Origin: Dendrolimus kikuchii
Lineage: Eukaryota; Arthropoda; Insecta; Lepidoptera; Lasiocampidae
Direction of reading: 5' to 3'
NCBI GenBank assembly: GCA_019925095.2
Contig: CM034405.1
Coordinates: 16,179,901-16,243,900 of the forward strand
DNA: 64,000 bases
Part shown: piece by piece, positions 12,191 through 23,700 of the stretch
Position numbering within the stretch: the first letter of the stretch is position 1
Layout: every line of letters starts with the position of its first letter
Program-made: the position numbers and the translations under genes
Notes under the pieces: model-generated
The model's input: only the letters and a program-made list of their open reading frames with translations
The model's database searches: none
What the model was told of the DNA's origin: nothing

Positions 12191-12636
12191 GAATTGGGCA
12201 TCTTGGTTGGTGGCCACCCAGAAGAGCAAATGGCCAACCACTTGACTGTGAGTTGTTTTGTTGCCTCTTACGACGGGCTGCTATTTCTCGTGGCTAACAC
12301 AAGAATTAGTATGCATTCTCTTTTTTCTGTTTAAATAAACTGAGAAGTTTATATGATTAGTAGGATGCTTAAATAATAAGTATATATTTGCGTGTATGAA
12401 ATTACGGGCACGCTAGTATAACCTAAGTTCCACGTATTATATTAAATTTATGACTATGCAAAAGTGAAACATCAAAAGTAATAAAGACAAAATAGAAATT
12501 TATGCAATTTACATCTTCCTAATGAACATTTTGTTGTAGAATTTTGTTGTAAAATACTTTGATTTTAACATATACAGCTGAGTTCTACTAAAGCTCATTT
12601 ACGATTTTATACATGGTGTAAAATTGAAACAAGACA

Positions 12637-13214
12637 TACATACATACATACATAACTTCACGCCAGTTCCCTTGCGGGGTAGGCACGAACAACAGAGCGC
12701 CATTTAGGCCCATTCTTTCACACTTCACTTGCTTCTTTGACATTCATAACTCTTGTCATGCACACTCGTCTGTTCTTAAGGCTCCTGACATCACCCTCCG
12801 CTAGTACACGATCAATTTGATCATGGAAGGTGTGTCGTGGCCTTCCACGACTTCTGCATCCATCCACTTTTGCATTGTATATCTGTTTAGTCATTCTTTC
12901 ATTATGCATTCTTTCTACATGCCCGAACCACCGGAGCATTCCTTTCCTTACCTTCACCCCGACACTCTCTTTCAGACCAACTCTCTTTCTTACTTCGGTA
13001 TTACGAACGCGGTCCGCGAGCGTCACTCCGCAGATTTTGCGCAGTGCTCGCATCTCAACCGCGTTTACTCTACTTTCATGCTCTCTCTTCCATGCCCAAC
13101 TCTCGCTTCCATACGTGAGCGTAGGTACCAGCACCGCGTTGTGTACGGCGAGCTGGGCCTTCTGGCTGAGGTTCTTAGCGCCTAGAAGTTTACCTAACGC
13201 TCCATTCAAACTCC
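12637..13214 (-). mobile_element. RTE-type LINE, 5'-truncated (copy a)
   Basis: It codes for the reverse-transcriptase C-terminus ([60 protein letters not shown]), open to the stop. The 3' end is a CATA-repeat tail. A 14-bp duplication ATTGAAACAAGACA flanks it (12623-12636 and 13215-13228), showing target-primed insertion. Confidence 0.92.
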
Positions 13215-13228
13215 ATTGAAACAAGACA

Positions 13229-13791
13229 GTATAGTATAATTATTATTTTCACCATTTAAGATCCAGGAAAATTATTTTTAAAAACTCTTCATAAATTGTA
13301 TTTATATTTAATACCTTAAAACATACACGGACTTTATAAAACGGCCTATAAGAATTTAACAGCTAGAAAAGTAAAGAGTTATAAATTTTTATACTTCACC
13401 ACACGAAATCTGTGAAAGTCATTAATTTAATTTTTTTCTCGCTTCCTGCGAACAGTGTCAACATTTTAAGCACCAGTGAATATAAGATTTGACTGATCGA
13501 AACATTTGAACAAATATTTAGATAATACTCCTCTAACATATAAGCTGACTTTTCTGCCACCACCTAAAATTTCCACCTAGTATAGAGTAACTCCCCCTGC
13601 AACTACGTACATTCATAATATTACTGTTTTTATTATTAATGTAAAGAGTATAAAATATAAATCGTTTAAATTCTGTATTGTTCGTGTATTTATAATTGAC
13701 CAGACATTACATAGAATGTCTCATGACTCTGTCTTTATGAACTTTACATGCACAGTTAACGTGTTCCAAAATATAATAGTATAAATCATAC
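13229..13791. other. spastin intron sequence, nothing recognised
   Basis: AT-rich, lies between RTE copy a and spastin exon 2. No exon signal seen. Confidence 0.4.
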
Positions 13792-13962
13792 CAAGGAAGT
13801 GTAAGCGGTCCTTGGCCATTCCAAGGTTCGTTTTCATCTTATCGTGAAGCCTCTGGGCCCTCTGCCAGGCGTCTCCACGCCCGCCCCAGCAGTCGACAGC
13901 GATGCCTCGCTCCAACTCATATATTCCCTTCTTGTATAACTCTATTGCAAGCTCTTTTTGAC
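13792..13962 (-). CDS. spas: spastin exon 2 (MIT domain)
   Basis: It encodes residues 153-209, the second half of the MIT domain ([20 protein letters not shown], then [18 protein letters not shown], then [16 protein letters not shown]). The acceptor is TTTTTTAACAG|GT and the donor CTTG|GTATGA, phase 1 in and phase 1 out. It lies in a 3.9-kb intron neighbourhood beside two RTE retrotransposon copies. Confidence 0.92.
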
Positions 13963-16900
13963 CTGTTAAAAAATAAGCCTACGTAAAGCAAAGCCACACT
14001 GCACATTTTATATAAATAAATATATTTGTATAAAGCTTAGCCAGCTTTGCAATAACAATTTGTCGCTTAGGCCATGGCCACACTATCAATACTAGTGGTT
14101 TTGTTAAAGAAACACCCATTCCATTGACCTTCTGGTAGCGATGCCACGCCAACCATAGTCAATGCCTGTGTGTGAAACCAATAAAGCACCTTATTGGTTT
14201 TGTAAATAATAAAAACATTTCAATACAATTTGGAAAAAAATTGATAAAGAAAACTCATATTATCAGCTATTTCATTATCAATCCTGAAAAAGGGCCAAAA
14301 GTATTGGTACTCTTTTTCCATGGCCTACCTAAACTAACCTAAACCAAAATCTATAAGGCATTTCTGGCGCCTATGTGCCTTGCACACATTGCACGAGGAG
14401 GTGGTTCGACCCTATCTGATAGTGACAGTAGTAAGTAACATCTGTATCAATAGGAGATAATCTATCAATTTTGATAAGGATCAAGGTGTCTTAAGCTTGA
14501 TAAATATATAGAATTTTTGAGTTATGATTGTTATTGCAGTTTATTGTTTTTCGAGAGGCTTACATTTGAATGCGAAGAAAACAAAGGTTATGGTGTTTGA
14601 AAGAGAAGAAACCAGAACGAATGCAAGGATAATGGTCGATGATGTTATGCTAGAGCAAGTGAATGAGTTTGTATATCTTGGATGTGCTTTTAGCAGGGAT
14701 GGAAGGTACACCGCTGATATAGAAAGAAGAGTGAATTTGGGGAATAGTGTGAATGGAGCGTTAGGTAAACTTCTAGGCGCTAAGAACCTCAGCCAGAAGG
14801 CCCAGCTCGCCATACACAACGCGGTGCTGGTACCTACCCTCACGTATGGATGCGAGAGTTGGGTATGGAAGAGAGAGCATGAAAGTAGAGTAAACGCGGT
14901 CGAGATGCGAGCACTGCGCAAAATCTGCGGAGTGACGCTCGCGGACCGCGTTCGTAATACCGAAGTAAGAAAGAGAGTTGGTCTGAAAGAGAGTGTCGGG
15001 GTGAAGGTAAGGAAAGGAATGCTCCGGTGGTTCGGGCATGTGGAAAGAATGCATGATGAAAGAATGACTAAACAGATATACAATGCAAAAGTGGATGGAT
15101 GCAGAAGTCGTGGAAGGCCACGACACACCTTCCATGATCAAATTGATCGTGTACTAGCAGAAGGTGATGTCAGGAGCCTTAAGAACAGACGAGCTTGCAT
15201 GACAAGAGTTATGAATGTCAAAGAGGCAAGTGAGGTGTGTAAGAATAAGCCAAAATGGCACTCTGTTGTTCGTGCTTACCCCGCAAGGGAACTGGCGTGA
15301 AGTTATATTATTATTATTATTATTGTTTTTCTCGGCAGATAATCCACCTGATTACAAGTAATTACCATCTCCCATGGAAAACATCTATATTAGGGAGCGG
15401 ATGTGTTAGGGAGACCGGGATATGTGGCGCGTACTTGGGGAGGCCTACATCTAGCAGTGGACTGAGAGTGGCTGAAGAAGAAGAAGAATGTTTTGAAAAA
15501 AAACTAAAAACCAAAAATATTGATTTACACCCATTTTGAATAGGTTTAATAATTTTTAATAGCAGATAATAAGGTGACTGGAGCACTTAACTCTTTTATG
15601 AACAGACAGAAAGTGTCTGCAAAGGCACACTTAGCTATCCATCAAGAGGTGTTGTTGCCAACACTGATGTATGGTAGTGAAAGTTGGGTTTGCAGAAGAA
15701 GCATGAAAGTAGGATAAACGCAGTTGAAATGTGAAATATATCTGCTTGCATTCTTTTTTTTTATTGCATGATTTCAGCAGACAAGCAGACGGCCCACTCG
15801 ATGAAAAGCGGTTACTATCGCCTATGGACATTTGCCACACCAAAGGTGCTACAAATGCGCTGCTGCTCTCTTAAGGGAGACTGGAACCTGGTCACTAATG
15901 CCGGAACACAACGCAAGGTTGTTATGGCGACATACTCTAGACCAGGGTGGTAGCCATCCAGTCGGGCAAATGCCCTACCACCTGGCTGTGGGTGGTTTTG
16001 ACGCCTCTTACGACAGGCCGCCCGGCCGCAGGAAATTGTGTTCTTTCTCAGTTCCTGCACGGATAAAAACGTGCCTGTGCGAACCAAAAACCCATGTTCC
16101 ATCAAGTGGGCCGTCTGCCTGTCTGCTGAACTCTTGCAATAAATAAAAAAAGCTAAGTTGATAATGCCTCAAGCCAACTTGGGCTTCTCCAGGATGATTC
16201 TAAAGCTCAGTTGATCTCAGCTGAGACTAGTTATTAGTGCAGCCATTGGACATAGCAATTTTAACAGACATCTTTTCAATATAGGTGTCACTAACAGCCC
16301 TCTGTGCAGAGCTTGCCTGGAGGCAGAAGAAACAGCTGCCCATGTTCTGCTTGAATGCGGAGGGGTGGCCCAAATATAGCGCAAAGCATCTGGACACCCC
16401 AGATAGCCTCTGTCTGTGTAGTCTTCGGCAACATTAAAAAGCTGATGGAATTCCTAGAGGACCTGGGCTGGATGCAAAATAGGCACTATGTCATCAAGTT
16501 GCGGAAATCACCTGATTGCAAGAGAAAGAAGAAATATCTACAGGTATAAATAAACATTGGATAAAGTCTTCCTATATTTATCAAGCAAGGTTGAACATAT
16601 AGGATATTGTGATTAGAATTTTTTTGTTCTTCTCTGTATCTTATCTGTGAAAAAGAACTAAAGAAGGAAGAAAACAATAAAAAAATGTATGTATTAAGTA
16701 TGGAAGTGTGCATTTCAGCTGTTAAGATTTCCTGATTCCTTGAATATAGAAAAGATTGTGCCACCATAGACAATGATAAAATCAGCTGATAAACAAATCT
16801 TAAAGCTAAAAAAGTTACACTTGTGTTATGGTTAATATACTAGAGACAAATCCGAGGCCAATTCTAGACGTTAAGACCATAGTAAACATTGGAAAGTTTA

Positions 16901-18335
16901 TTTTGCTTGCCAGTAGTTTAAATTTATCATGCCAGGAAGCGAACCCGGTATCTCAGTGTTTCAGTGAGTAAGGTGAGCAAATGCTTAGACCATATTCAAC
17001 CATGAAGGTTGCAACCATAAACCCACATTTGAAAGTTTGTATTCAAAACAAGAGAAGAGCCCACTTTTAATTAATAATTAATTATTATTAGTTATAAGAA
17101 TAACAATTTGTGATTTACAGAAACAATGAGTCAATATTTCCAAAATCTCAAAGAGATTTGAGTTTTACTTTGTCTAAACTTATGGATATATACATGGTCA
17201 TTGTAAAAATGTCCTATGCCTAGGATATTTTATTTTATAGAAAACAAGATATTTAAATAAATTTTAAATGTATGCAAGTTGCAAGAAAAGCTTTGTTAAT
17301 TTTATAAAGCTAAGCTGCATTATTCTTAATAAAAAGAGCCAAAATACAATTGAAATTGCAGGTGAAATTATATTAAAGTATTTTTAAATTATGTTTACTT
17401 ACTTTAGGAAAAAAAAAATGTAATTTGATTTTTTAACCACTATTTTAATTTTCATTAACATTTATCATATTGTCAATTTCATGAAATATTTGAAGTGTGT
17501 GTGATTATTATTTTGATATATTTGTCTTCACAAATAAAATAAATGATTTTGTTTATTTTTCTAATAAGATATAAAAGAAATATTTAAAAAAATGTTATTT
17601 CAGATAAATAATAATAGGTGATCTAAAGTCTAAATTTTTTATAAAATATTATGTACTGCTTCAATATTATTAAGTGTAACAATATTTTAAGTACATGTAC
17701 AGCCAAGTTTCATGTCCAATAAATTATGTGTAATACCAGAAGTTTGAAAATAGAACTCAGATGTTTTGTTTGTTTTGCAAACAAATTCTATTTTCAATAT
17801 TACAAGCAAAGAAACAAGCACTGCTAGTTATGCAGATTGTGAATCATCAAAACACTTGAAACTTAATGAATCACTCACCCTCATTCTCCTCATCTATCTT
17901 GAGAGCTTTGGAAATATATTCAAATGCTTTTCGATGATGGTGTTTCTGCTTTGCCAACAAAGGGTCCCCAGGACCTACATTGTGTACGTGAGACATTTCT
18001 TCTTGTGCTAGTTCTGTGGATACCACGCCGTCCTTAACCACCACTTCTAAGTTACACTCGCCGCTCTTTCGCGGTTTATTCATAAAACGATGCGACGCCG
18101 TGTATAAATATTTAAAAATTATAAACAACTGATACAGTATTGATCTGAGTATATTAAACAAAATAATAATGGGGAAAGAGACAACGTAAAGGTTTCTTTT
18201 GTGGACAGAAGGTTGGGAGGCATTTCGCAACGTTGACCCCTTCGCTAGGTCCGCATCTGCCTTCTTCTTGCGGTTCGGGGACCTCGTAGTTTTCCGCGAC
18301 AAACGACCACCATTTGAATCGTCCCCCGACACCAT
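13792..18335 (-). CDS. spas: spastin, 5' part of gene (exons 1-2; continues to the left)
   Basis: Spastin is a microtubule-severing AAA ATPase of ER membranes and endosomes. Two joined exons (17879-18335 and 13792-13962) give 209 residues. Residues 46-80 form a long hydrophobic segment ([16 protein letters not shown] onward), the ER hairpin of the long isoform. Residues 121-209 form the MIT domain: [20 protein letters not shown], then [11 protein letters not shown], then [20 protein letters not shown] and RLHFL. The start is the ATG at 18335 ([10 protein letters not shown]), the last ATG before a basic N-terminus. The frame stays open upstream without a clear ATG. Splice phase 1 agrees at both borders. 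The linker and AAA domain are not assembled, so the gene is incomplete here. It is divergent to the Trp-tRNA synthetase gene. Identity rests on the hairpin/MIT combination, which is very characteristic. Confidence 0.93.
14553..15319 (+). mobile_element. RTE-type LINE, 5'-truncated (copy b)
   Basis: The longest copy: about 250 codons of the RT C-terminal part stay open ([60 protein letters not shown]), stop at 15300. The tail is TTATTA repeats rather than TATG. The 12-bp duplication TTATTGTTTTTC flanks it (14541-14552, 15320-15331). It lies in spastin intron 1, antisense to the gene. Confidence 0.93.
15395..15500 (+). mobile_element. LINE 3' coding tail fragment with GAA tail
   Basis: GAGACCGGGATATGTGGCGC reads [13 protein letters not shown] then a stop and QWTESG, followed by GAAGAA repeats. 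The same DRDMWR block occurs at 42095. Confidence 0.65.
15595..15735 (+). mobile_element. decayed RTE fragment
   Basis: Reads [20 protein letters not shown] then [15 protein letters not shown] before a frameshift; homologous to the [20 protein letters not shown] region of the young RTE copies but much older. Confidence 0.7.
15758..16150. repeat. family A repeat, composite head-to-head copy
   Basis: 15758-16065 is a nearly full copy in minus orientation (T-run, GCAGACGGCCCACTCGATG...GTTCCTGCACGGATA). It is joined to a short plus-oriented end (16095-16150, CAAGTGGGCCGTCTGCCTGT...GCAATAAATAAAAAAA). This makes the block look as if it had terminal inverted repeats. Confidence 0.78.
16200..16460 (+). 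mobile_element. R1/Jockey-clade LINE C-terminus, broken
   Basis: With frame changes it reads [20 protein letters not shown] then [20 protein letters not shown], the cysteine/histidine region at the end of R1/Jockey ORF2. Stops interrupt it. Confidence 0.7.
16560..17878. other. spastin intron 1, AT-rich, no feature seen
   Basis: Long A/T runs only; no exon, repeat family or RNA gene recognised. Confidence 0.4.
17879..18335 (-). CDS. spas: spastin exon 1
   Basis: It encodes residues 1-152 plus one base. In order it holds a basic Ser/Thr-rich N-terminus ([19 protein letters not shown]), the hydrophobic hairpin at 46-80, a spacer and the first MIT helix. The donor read on the minus strand is GAGG|GTGAGT, a near-consensus site. 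Internal Met85 (MNKPRKSG) and Met114 ([11 protein letters not shown]) could start a shorter, soluble isoform as known for spastin in other animals; that is inference. Confidence 0.93.
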
Positions 18336-19779
18336 CAAGAACGATGACCCCCAGACCTTTTTAAAACGAAATATCCATACAACGTTTTTTGAAACAAAGA
18401 AACGCACGATACTACTCGCTATCACTATGAAAATAGCAAAAAAAGAATCGGTGAACCGAACGTGTTATTGACAAAATTTGACGTTTGTTTTGTGCACAGA
18501 ATATGACAAGCGTTGGTTTTTTAATACATTGTTGGTAATTTTACCTAGAGAATTGCGTTTGTTTATATAAATCTTTACTAGTTGATAAAAAAAAATAGCA
18601 CCTTATTCAGTATTTAAATTTATAAACGAGAATTTTTGTTTACCGAATAAAACTATAACTGTCTATAAAATATGTAGTATGAAGTTTTGTTTGAGCATAT
18701 CGCTACGAAATTTGGTAAGTCTTCAGAAAAGTATGCTGGCGACACTGGGGTAACTTTACGTTTTGTTTTTTCATACGTTTTTTTAAATAAATAACGCTAT
18801 GCTACAAATTATATTGCTATCCCTATTCTAAAAATATATTTTGCAATATAAAACAAGAAAAGGACCTAAAGTAATCCTCATCCAGCCCCACCAGACTTAC
18901 TGGGTGAGGTCTTTTTTTTATAAAAAAATGTTATTAGAACTTTTTTACTGTGTTAGAAAAAAAAGTTTTGTAGCAAATAAAACTGGGAGTTAAAATAAAA
19001 CGTATCTTTGACAGTTATAGTCCATAAACCAAAAAGTTCGTTTTAGAAATAGGTAGGTAACATTTCGGTAATTGAAAATCAAATATGAGTATCTCTTTTA
19101 CACCTACGTGTACACCATTTAATCACATCTTTGGTCATATTTTTTCAAAAGTAGCTCAATGTTAATATGGTTAACTTTATACATGGAATTGGAACGCAGG
19201 AGTAGAAAATGTCCAGCGACAGCGATCGTGGCACGGATAGAAATTTGAAATTGATTGATTTTTATTAAATGTTGATTTGAAGGTTGCATCAGCTTTTTGA
19301 TAATAATATAGTAAAGTTGATAGTACTTATTTTTTAAGTTTTAAGTTAAAGGTAAGTCCCAATTAGTTCCAAAAATGTAATCTATTCTATTGAATTATTA
19401 TAAGAGGTTAACAATTTAGGTTGCAATATTTTAAATTTATGAAAATGAAAGGACTAAATAAACCGGACAAAATCAGATCGTGGTAGCATCATGATTCTTT
19501 AACTTTATAATACATTAGTGGCTGTTCTTTTAGGTAATTACATGTTACATAGCAATTTAGAATTAAAAATCTCACGAGCAAAGTTGTAACTAAGCTGCTT
19601 GTAAATTATTTAATTCTTTTACTCAATTCAGTTTGTTTAGGCTTTTCTTTCACAACATTATTAACGGACTTAAAAAAAGGAGGATACTCAATTCATCTGC
19701 ATGTTTTTTTGTATGTTCGTTACTCGATTTCTTTGTCAATTCTAAAAATATTCTTTAAATCAAAAGTTTATACTCCCTA

Positions 19780-20310
19780 ATTGTTCTCATTGTCATCGTG
19801 TCAGGATCTGATAAGTGGATTCCAAGGAATTAGAGAGTCACAAAAATTGTTAACCAACTTCTGCGTAACACAATATCACCATGAATTGTAAATCATTTTC
19901 AAAATTTTTCTTTACTTGCAAGTGTATTTATTTATTTTATACTCCCGTATACTCCCGAGGTAGTCCCATAGTCACCAAGTCAGTATCTGATGTGTGGATC
20001 GGATCCCAGGGCTATCAAGCATCCTTATTAAAGAACACAGTGTGCCTAAATTAATAGAAAAATCTTGTATATGTATGTAGCTGCTACGTTTTTCACATGC
20101 GCTTAATTTTTTGTATGCATTTTATGTGATTTCTTCATCAATTTTGGAAACATTTTCTTTGGTTTTTGAAGGTTTTTCTTTATTTGTAAGTATGTATACT
20201 CCCGCAAGACAGGATCTGATGAGTGGATCCCAGAGAAATTGAGAGTTACCCTTAAGGATCTGATTTGTGGATCACAAGGAAATTGAGAGCAACCCTTGTT
20301 GAAGAGCATA
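19780..20310. repeat. diverged repeat cluster
   Basis: The phrase GGATCTGAT.AGTGGAT.CCA.GGAATT.GAGAG recurs near 19804, 19985, 20213 and 20258, with TATACTCCCG segments between. Partial, old copies of one element. Confidence 0.6.
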
Positions 20311-20445
20311 TACACCGAAGAGTGAGATAGCACGTTTGTATATGTGTGCCAGTTGTACAATTTCCACCGGCGCTAAATATATTATTTCTAAAGCAATTGA
20401 CTTATTTGTGCAACTAAAAAGTAAATTTTCTACATCTAGAACTTG

Positions 20446-20517
20446 GTGTCAAGTAAAACATAAAAATTACTATATCTTGTTAAATTTGTTGTTGTTCTTT
20501 TATGTTTTACTTGACAC
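20446..20517. other. 20-bp perfect hairpin upstream of TrpRS
   Basis: Arms 20446-20465 (GTGTCAAGTAAAACATAAAA) and 20498-20517 are exact inverse complements with a 32-nt loop, inside the likely 5' UTR intron. Confidence 0.85.
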
Positions 20518-20673
20518 AGATTACAAAAAGGGGTAAAAAGATTAAATATTTATTTTTTGGTTTTTAGTTTGAAGGTGTGAAGTTGGTTTTGTTTTTGTTA
20601 AAAAAAGTATATATTTTTCCTATTTTTAAATTGAACAGTTTTTTACTATTAATTTTATTTTCAGTCACAAAAT

Positions 20674-20785
20674 ATGGCTGAAGAACAAATTAGCAACCTG
20701 AATATCAATGATGATGATGACATTGTGGATCCGTGGAATGTAGCTGGAAAGTCTGAGACTGGAATTGACTATGATAAATTGATTA
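20674..20785 (+). CDS. TrpRS: TrpRS coding exon 1
   Basis: Residues 1-37. The ATG follows an acceptor by nine bases, so a 5' UTR intron is likely. The leader is acidic and Asn/Asp-rich, then [20 protein letters not shown]. The donor is ATTA|GTAAGT. Confidence 0.95.
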
Positions 20786-23700
20786 GTAAGTTTATAAATA
20801 ATCAGGTATAATAACACACATATCTAATCTTGTATTATGGGTAACATAATATAAGAGAATGAATCAATCATAAATTATAAGTCTTAATTAGCTTTTCAAT
20901 TTTACTAAATTGATAAGGAGCTAATTAGGAGTATCAATTTATGACTGAATAAGAAATATGTTTCATTAGTACATAGTAATTCTGTGAATATTCTTTGTAA
21001 GTTTTTTATGCTCAATAGTATGTGTAATGTAGTCAGTTACTTAATTTTTGCATTGTCCACAGATTAGTAAAAAAATGTATAAATCACAGAACAAAATTCT
21101 GTATGTTAAATTTGCATTTAACTAAGTGCCGGTCTTTTAATAACTCTGAAATTGGCAAAATCAATGCGGAAGGTGTTAGAGGCATAATTAAAAAAAAACT
21201 GATTTTGATTAAAAGATTCAATTGGAATTTTCTGTAAAAGCAAGGATAGGCTGGTAGACGCAACTGTAATTTCAAAGTGTGTTAAAAGTTATATTTTTTA
21301 CTGGGCACTTCCTTACTTTTTACACACTAGTAATATAAATGTGAGTTTATTACATTTTCAAAATCACATATCTGAATGGATATTAATGAAACTAGGCAAG
21401 GTTGTAGGTCATACCTTGAGATAGGGCATAGGCTAATTTTTGTCTCTGAAACATTTTTGTAAGAGGTGAAATAGACATGAAAATTTGTATGGTATCCCAT
21501 AACTCTCCAAATTGACTTGATATATGGAAGAAGTCATTTGTCACACACAGTTAAATATATTATTAATTATAGTTATATGTGGTTTATTAGCTTGTTTGAT
21601 TATGGGAATAGTTTCTTTTGAACATTATTTGAGCTGATAAACCTCATATACTATTGTGGAGAAGGGGTTTGTTTTAGATATAAACCAAATTAATATGATG
21701 GCTTCTGTAAATATTTATCAAAGAACAAATTGAATATAATGTAAAATTTTCTATGATGTACCCTCACAGGGTATATTATCAATAATCAATGTATTTAAAA
21801 TATTTTCTCACTCTTACTGTTAAAATAGTGATCCTAAATTTATATGGTATGCTTATATGTTTCTATTTATTCCAGAAAGGTTTGGGAGTCAAAAGATAGA
21901 TAATGAACTTATAGCAAAATTTGAAAAGGTTACAGGAAAGAAAGGTAAATCCACACTAGTTACTGGGCTACGACTGTTCACTTTGCATTGTATGCATAAA
22001 CTATAGATTTATCTGTAGAAATGCATAGAGACCCATATTTTTCCAAGCAACCTTCTAGACGAACCATACTCTGCCTTGTTTAATAGACATATTAGATTGA
22101 GGTGCCAGGAGCTGCTACATAATTTTATTTAGGTGTATTATTACTACTAGAATGCACAGCAGACAGGTTAACTGCCTACCTGATGGAAACTGGTAATGTT
22201 TTCTATAAACCTGCAACACCAGAGATGTTGCCAATGTAAACTATATTATACCACTATGTAGTATGCCAGGAAGGCTACTTTCTGAAGCTTAATAGTCTGC
22301 AGGTTTAGTACAGCAGAATAATATAATACAGTGGTATAGACAATAAATATTATGGTATTTTTCAACTTACAAATAAATAATATAATATAATATGCTCTAT
22401 AATAGACTCTTTATTACAAACACATTTTTTATTGCATCAGTTTAGCAGACAGGTACAGGCCCACCTGATGCAAAGCCGTTACCATCGCCTATGGACATAT
22501 CCAACACCAAAGGTGCTAACAATGTCCTGTCACTCTCTAATGGGAGATTGAAATCTGGCCACACACGCACGCTAGAACACAACTCAAAGTTGTTATGGCG
22601 GCAACCATAGCATAGTCATCCAGACAGGTAAATACCCTACCACCTGGCTGAGGGTTGGTTTATCGCCTCTTATAAAAGGCTCCCCAGCCGCAGGAAATGG
22701 TATTCTTTCTCAGTTTTCACCATCCTTAACAGAATATGAAAAATATGTACAGACAGATGTGAATTACTGACAATGATGTCTAGTTGAAAATAATGTTGGT
22801 TGGATGTCACGTAATCTACTTCTGGTGAAGTCATTAATTGTCTATCATATCTACAGCACATCATTTCCTTAGACGGGGCATATTCTTCTCTCATCGAGAT
22901 CTCCACACCATCCTCAATATGTTTGAAGCTGGGAAGAAGTTCTATCTTTACACTGGCAGAGGACCGTCTTCAGAAAGTATGCACATTGGACACATGATCC
23001 CTTTTATGTTCACAAAGTTAGTATGTTAGAATTGAAATTAACATATTTTGTATGCTTGACTAGTGGTTCCGGCAGACGCTGTTCTGCCCTGAATAAATAG
23101 AAATCTAGAACTCGATTCCAGCAGCATGTACCGGGTCTAATTGTGAATTTAAACCATCCCTGGACCCACTCAAACAGTAATTATTTTACACCTTAGGTTA
23201 CTTTATTGAAGTTTTAGTAGGGATCCCTAATTTTTTCTAGTAATAAATATAGCCTATATTAATCTGGGATAATGTAGCATTCTAATAGTGAAAGAATGAT
23301 TGAAATTGGTCCAGTAGTTTTTGAGTTTACAAACATACTAAAATCCAAAAATTAATAAATATAAATCTTTCCTCTTTACAATATTAGTATATAGATTAAA
23401 TATAAGTTGATTTTGATTGTAATTCTTTTAAATATTGAATATTGGTACTGTCATTCTGTAGCTGTAAGACATGCATGAATTGAAATGCCTAATAAGTTCT
23501 TTTTTATTTCTTAAATTCATTTTTTACAATCTTTTTGTGATATATAAAAATGAATGTCTGTCTGTATGTCCTTTATAGAATCGTAAACTATACACCCGAT
23601 TTTGATGAAATTTTGTGTGTGTGTTTGAGTGGGTCCCGGGATGGTTTACAGCCCCAATTGGAACCGATAGGTGGCGCTGAGATCGGGTACTATAATCCTC

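Larger units (their letters stand above)
18336..20673. promoter_or_regulatory. divergent 5' region shared by spastin and Trp-tRNA synthetase
   Basis: The two start codons face away from each other with 2.3 kb between them. A consensus donor (AAG|GTAAGT at 19352) and an acceptor (TTTTCAG ending at 20664, nine bases before the synthetase ATG) suggest a non-coding first exon ending near 19351 and a 5' UTR intron of about 1.3 kb. No TATA box was chosen. The right part holds a diverged repeat cluster and a 20-bp hairpin, listed separately. Confidence 0.5.

Noticed and set aside
12817..13219. Plus-strand frames over RTE copy a, and minus-strand frames over copy b
   Set aside because: Shadows of the RT coding strand.
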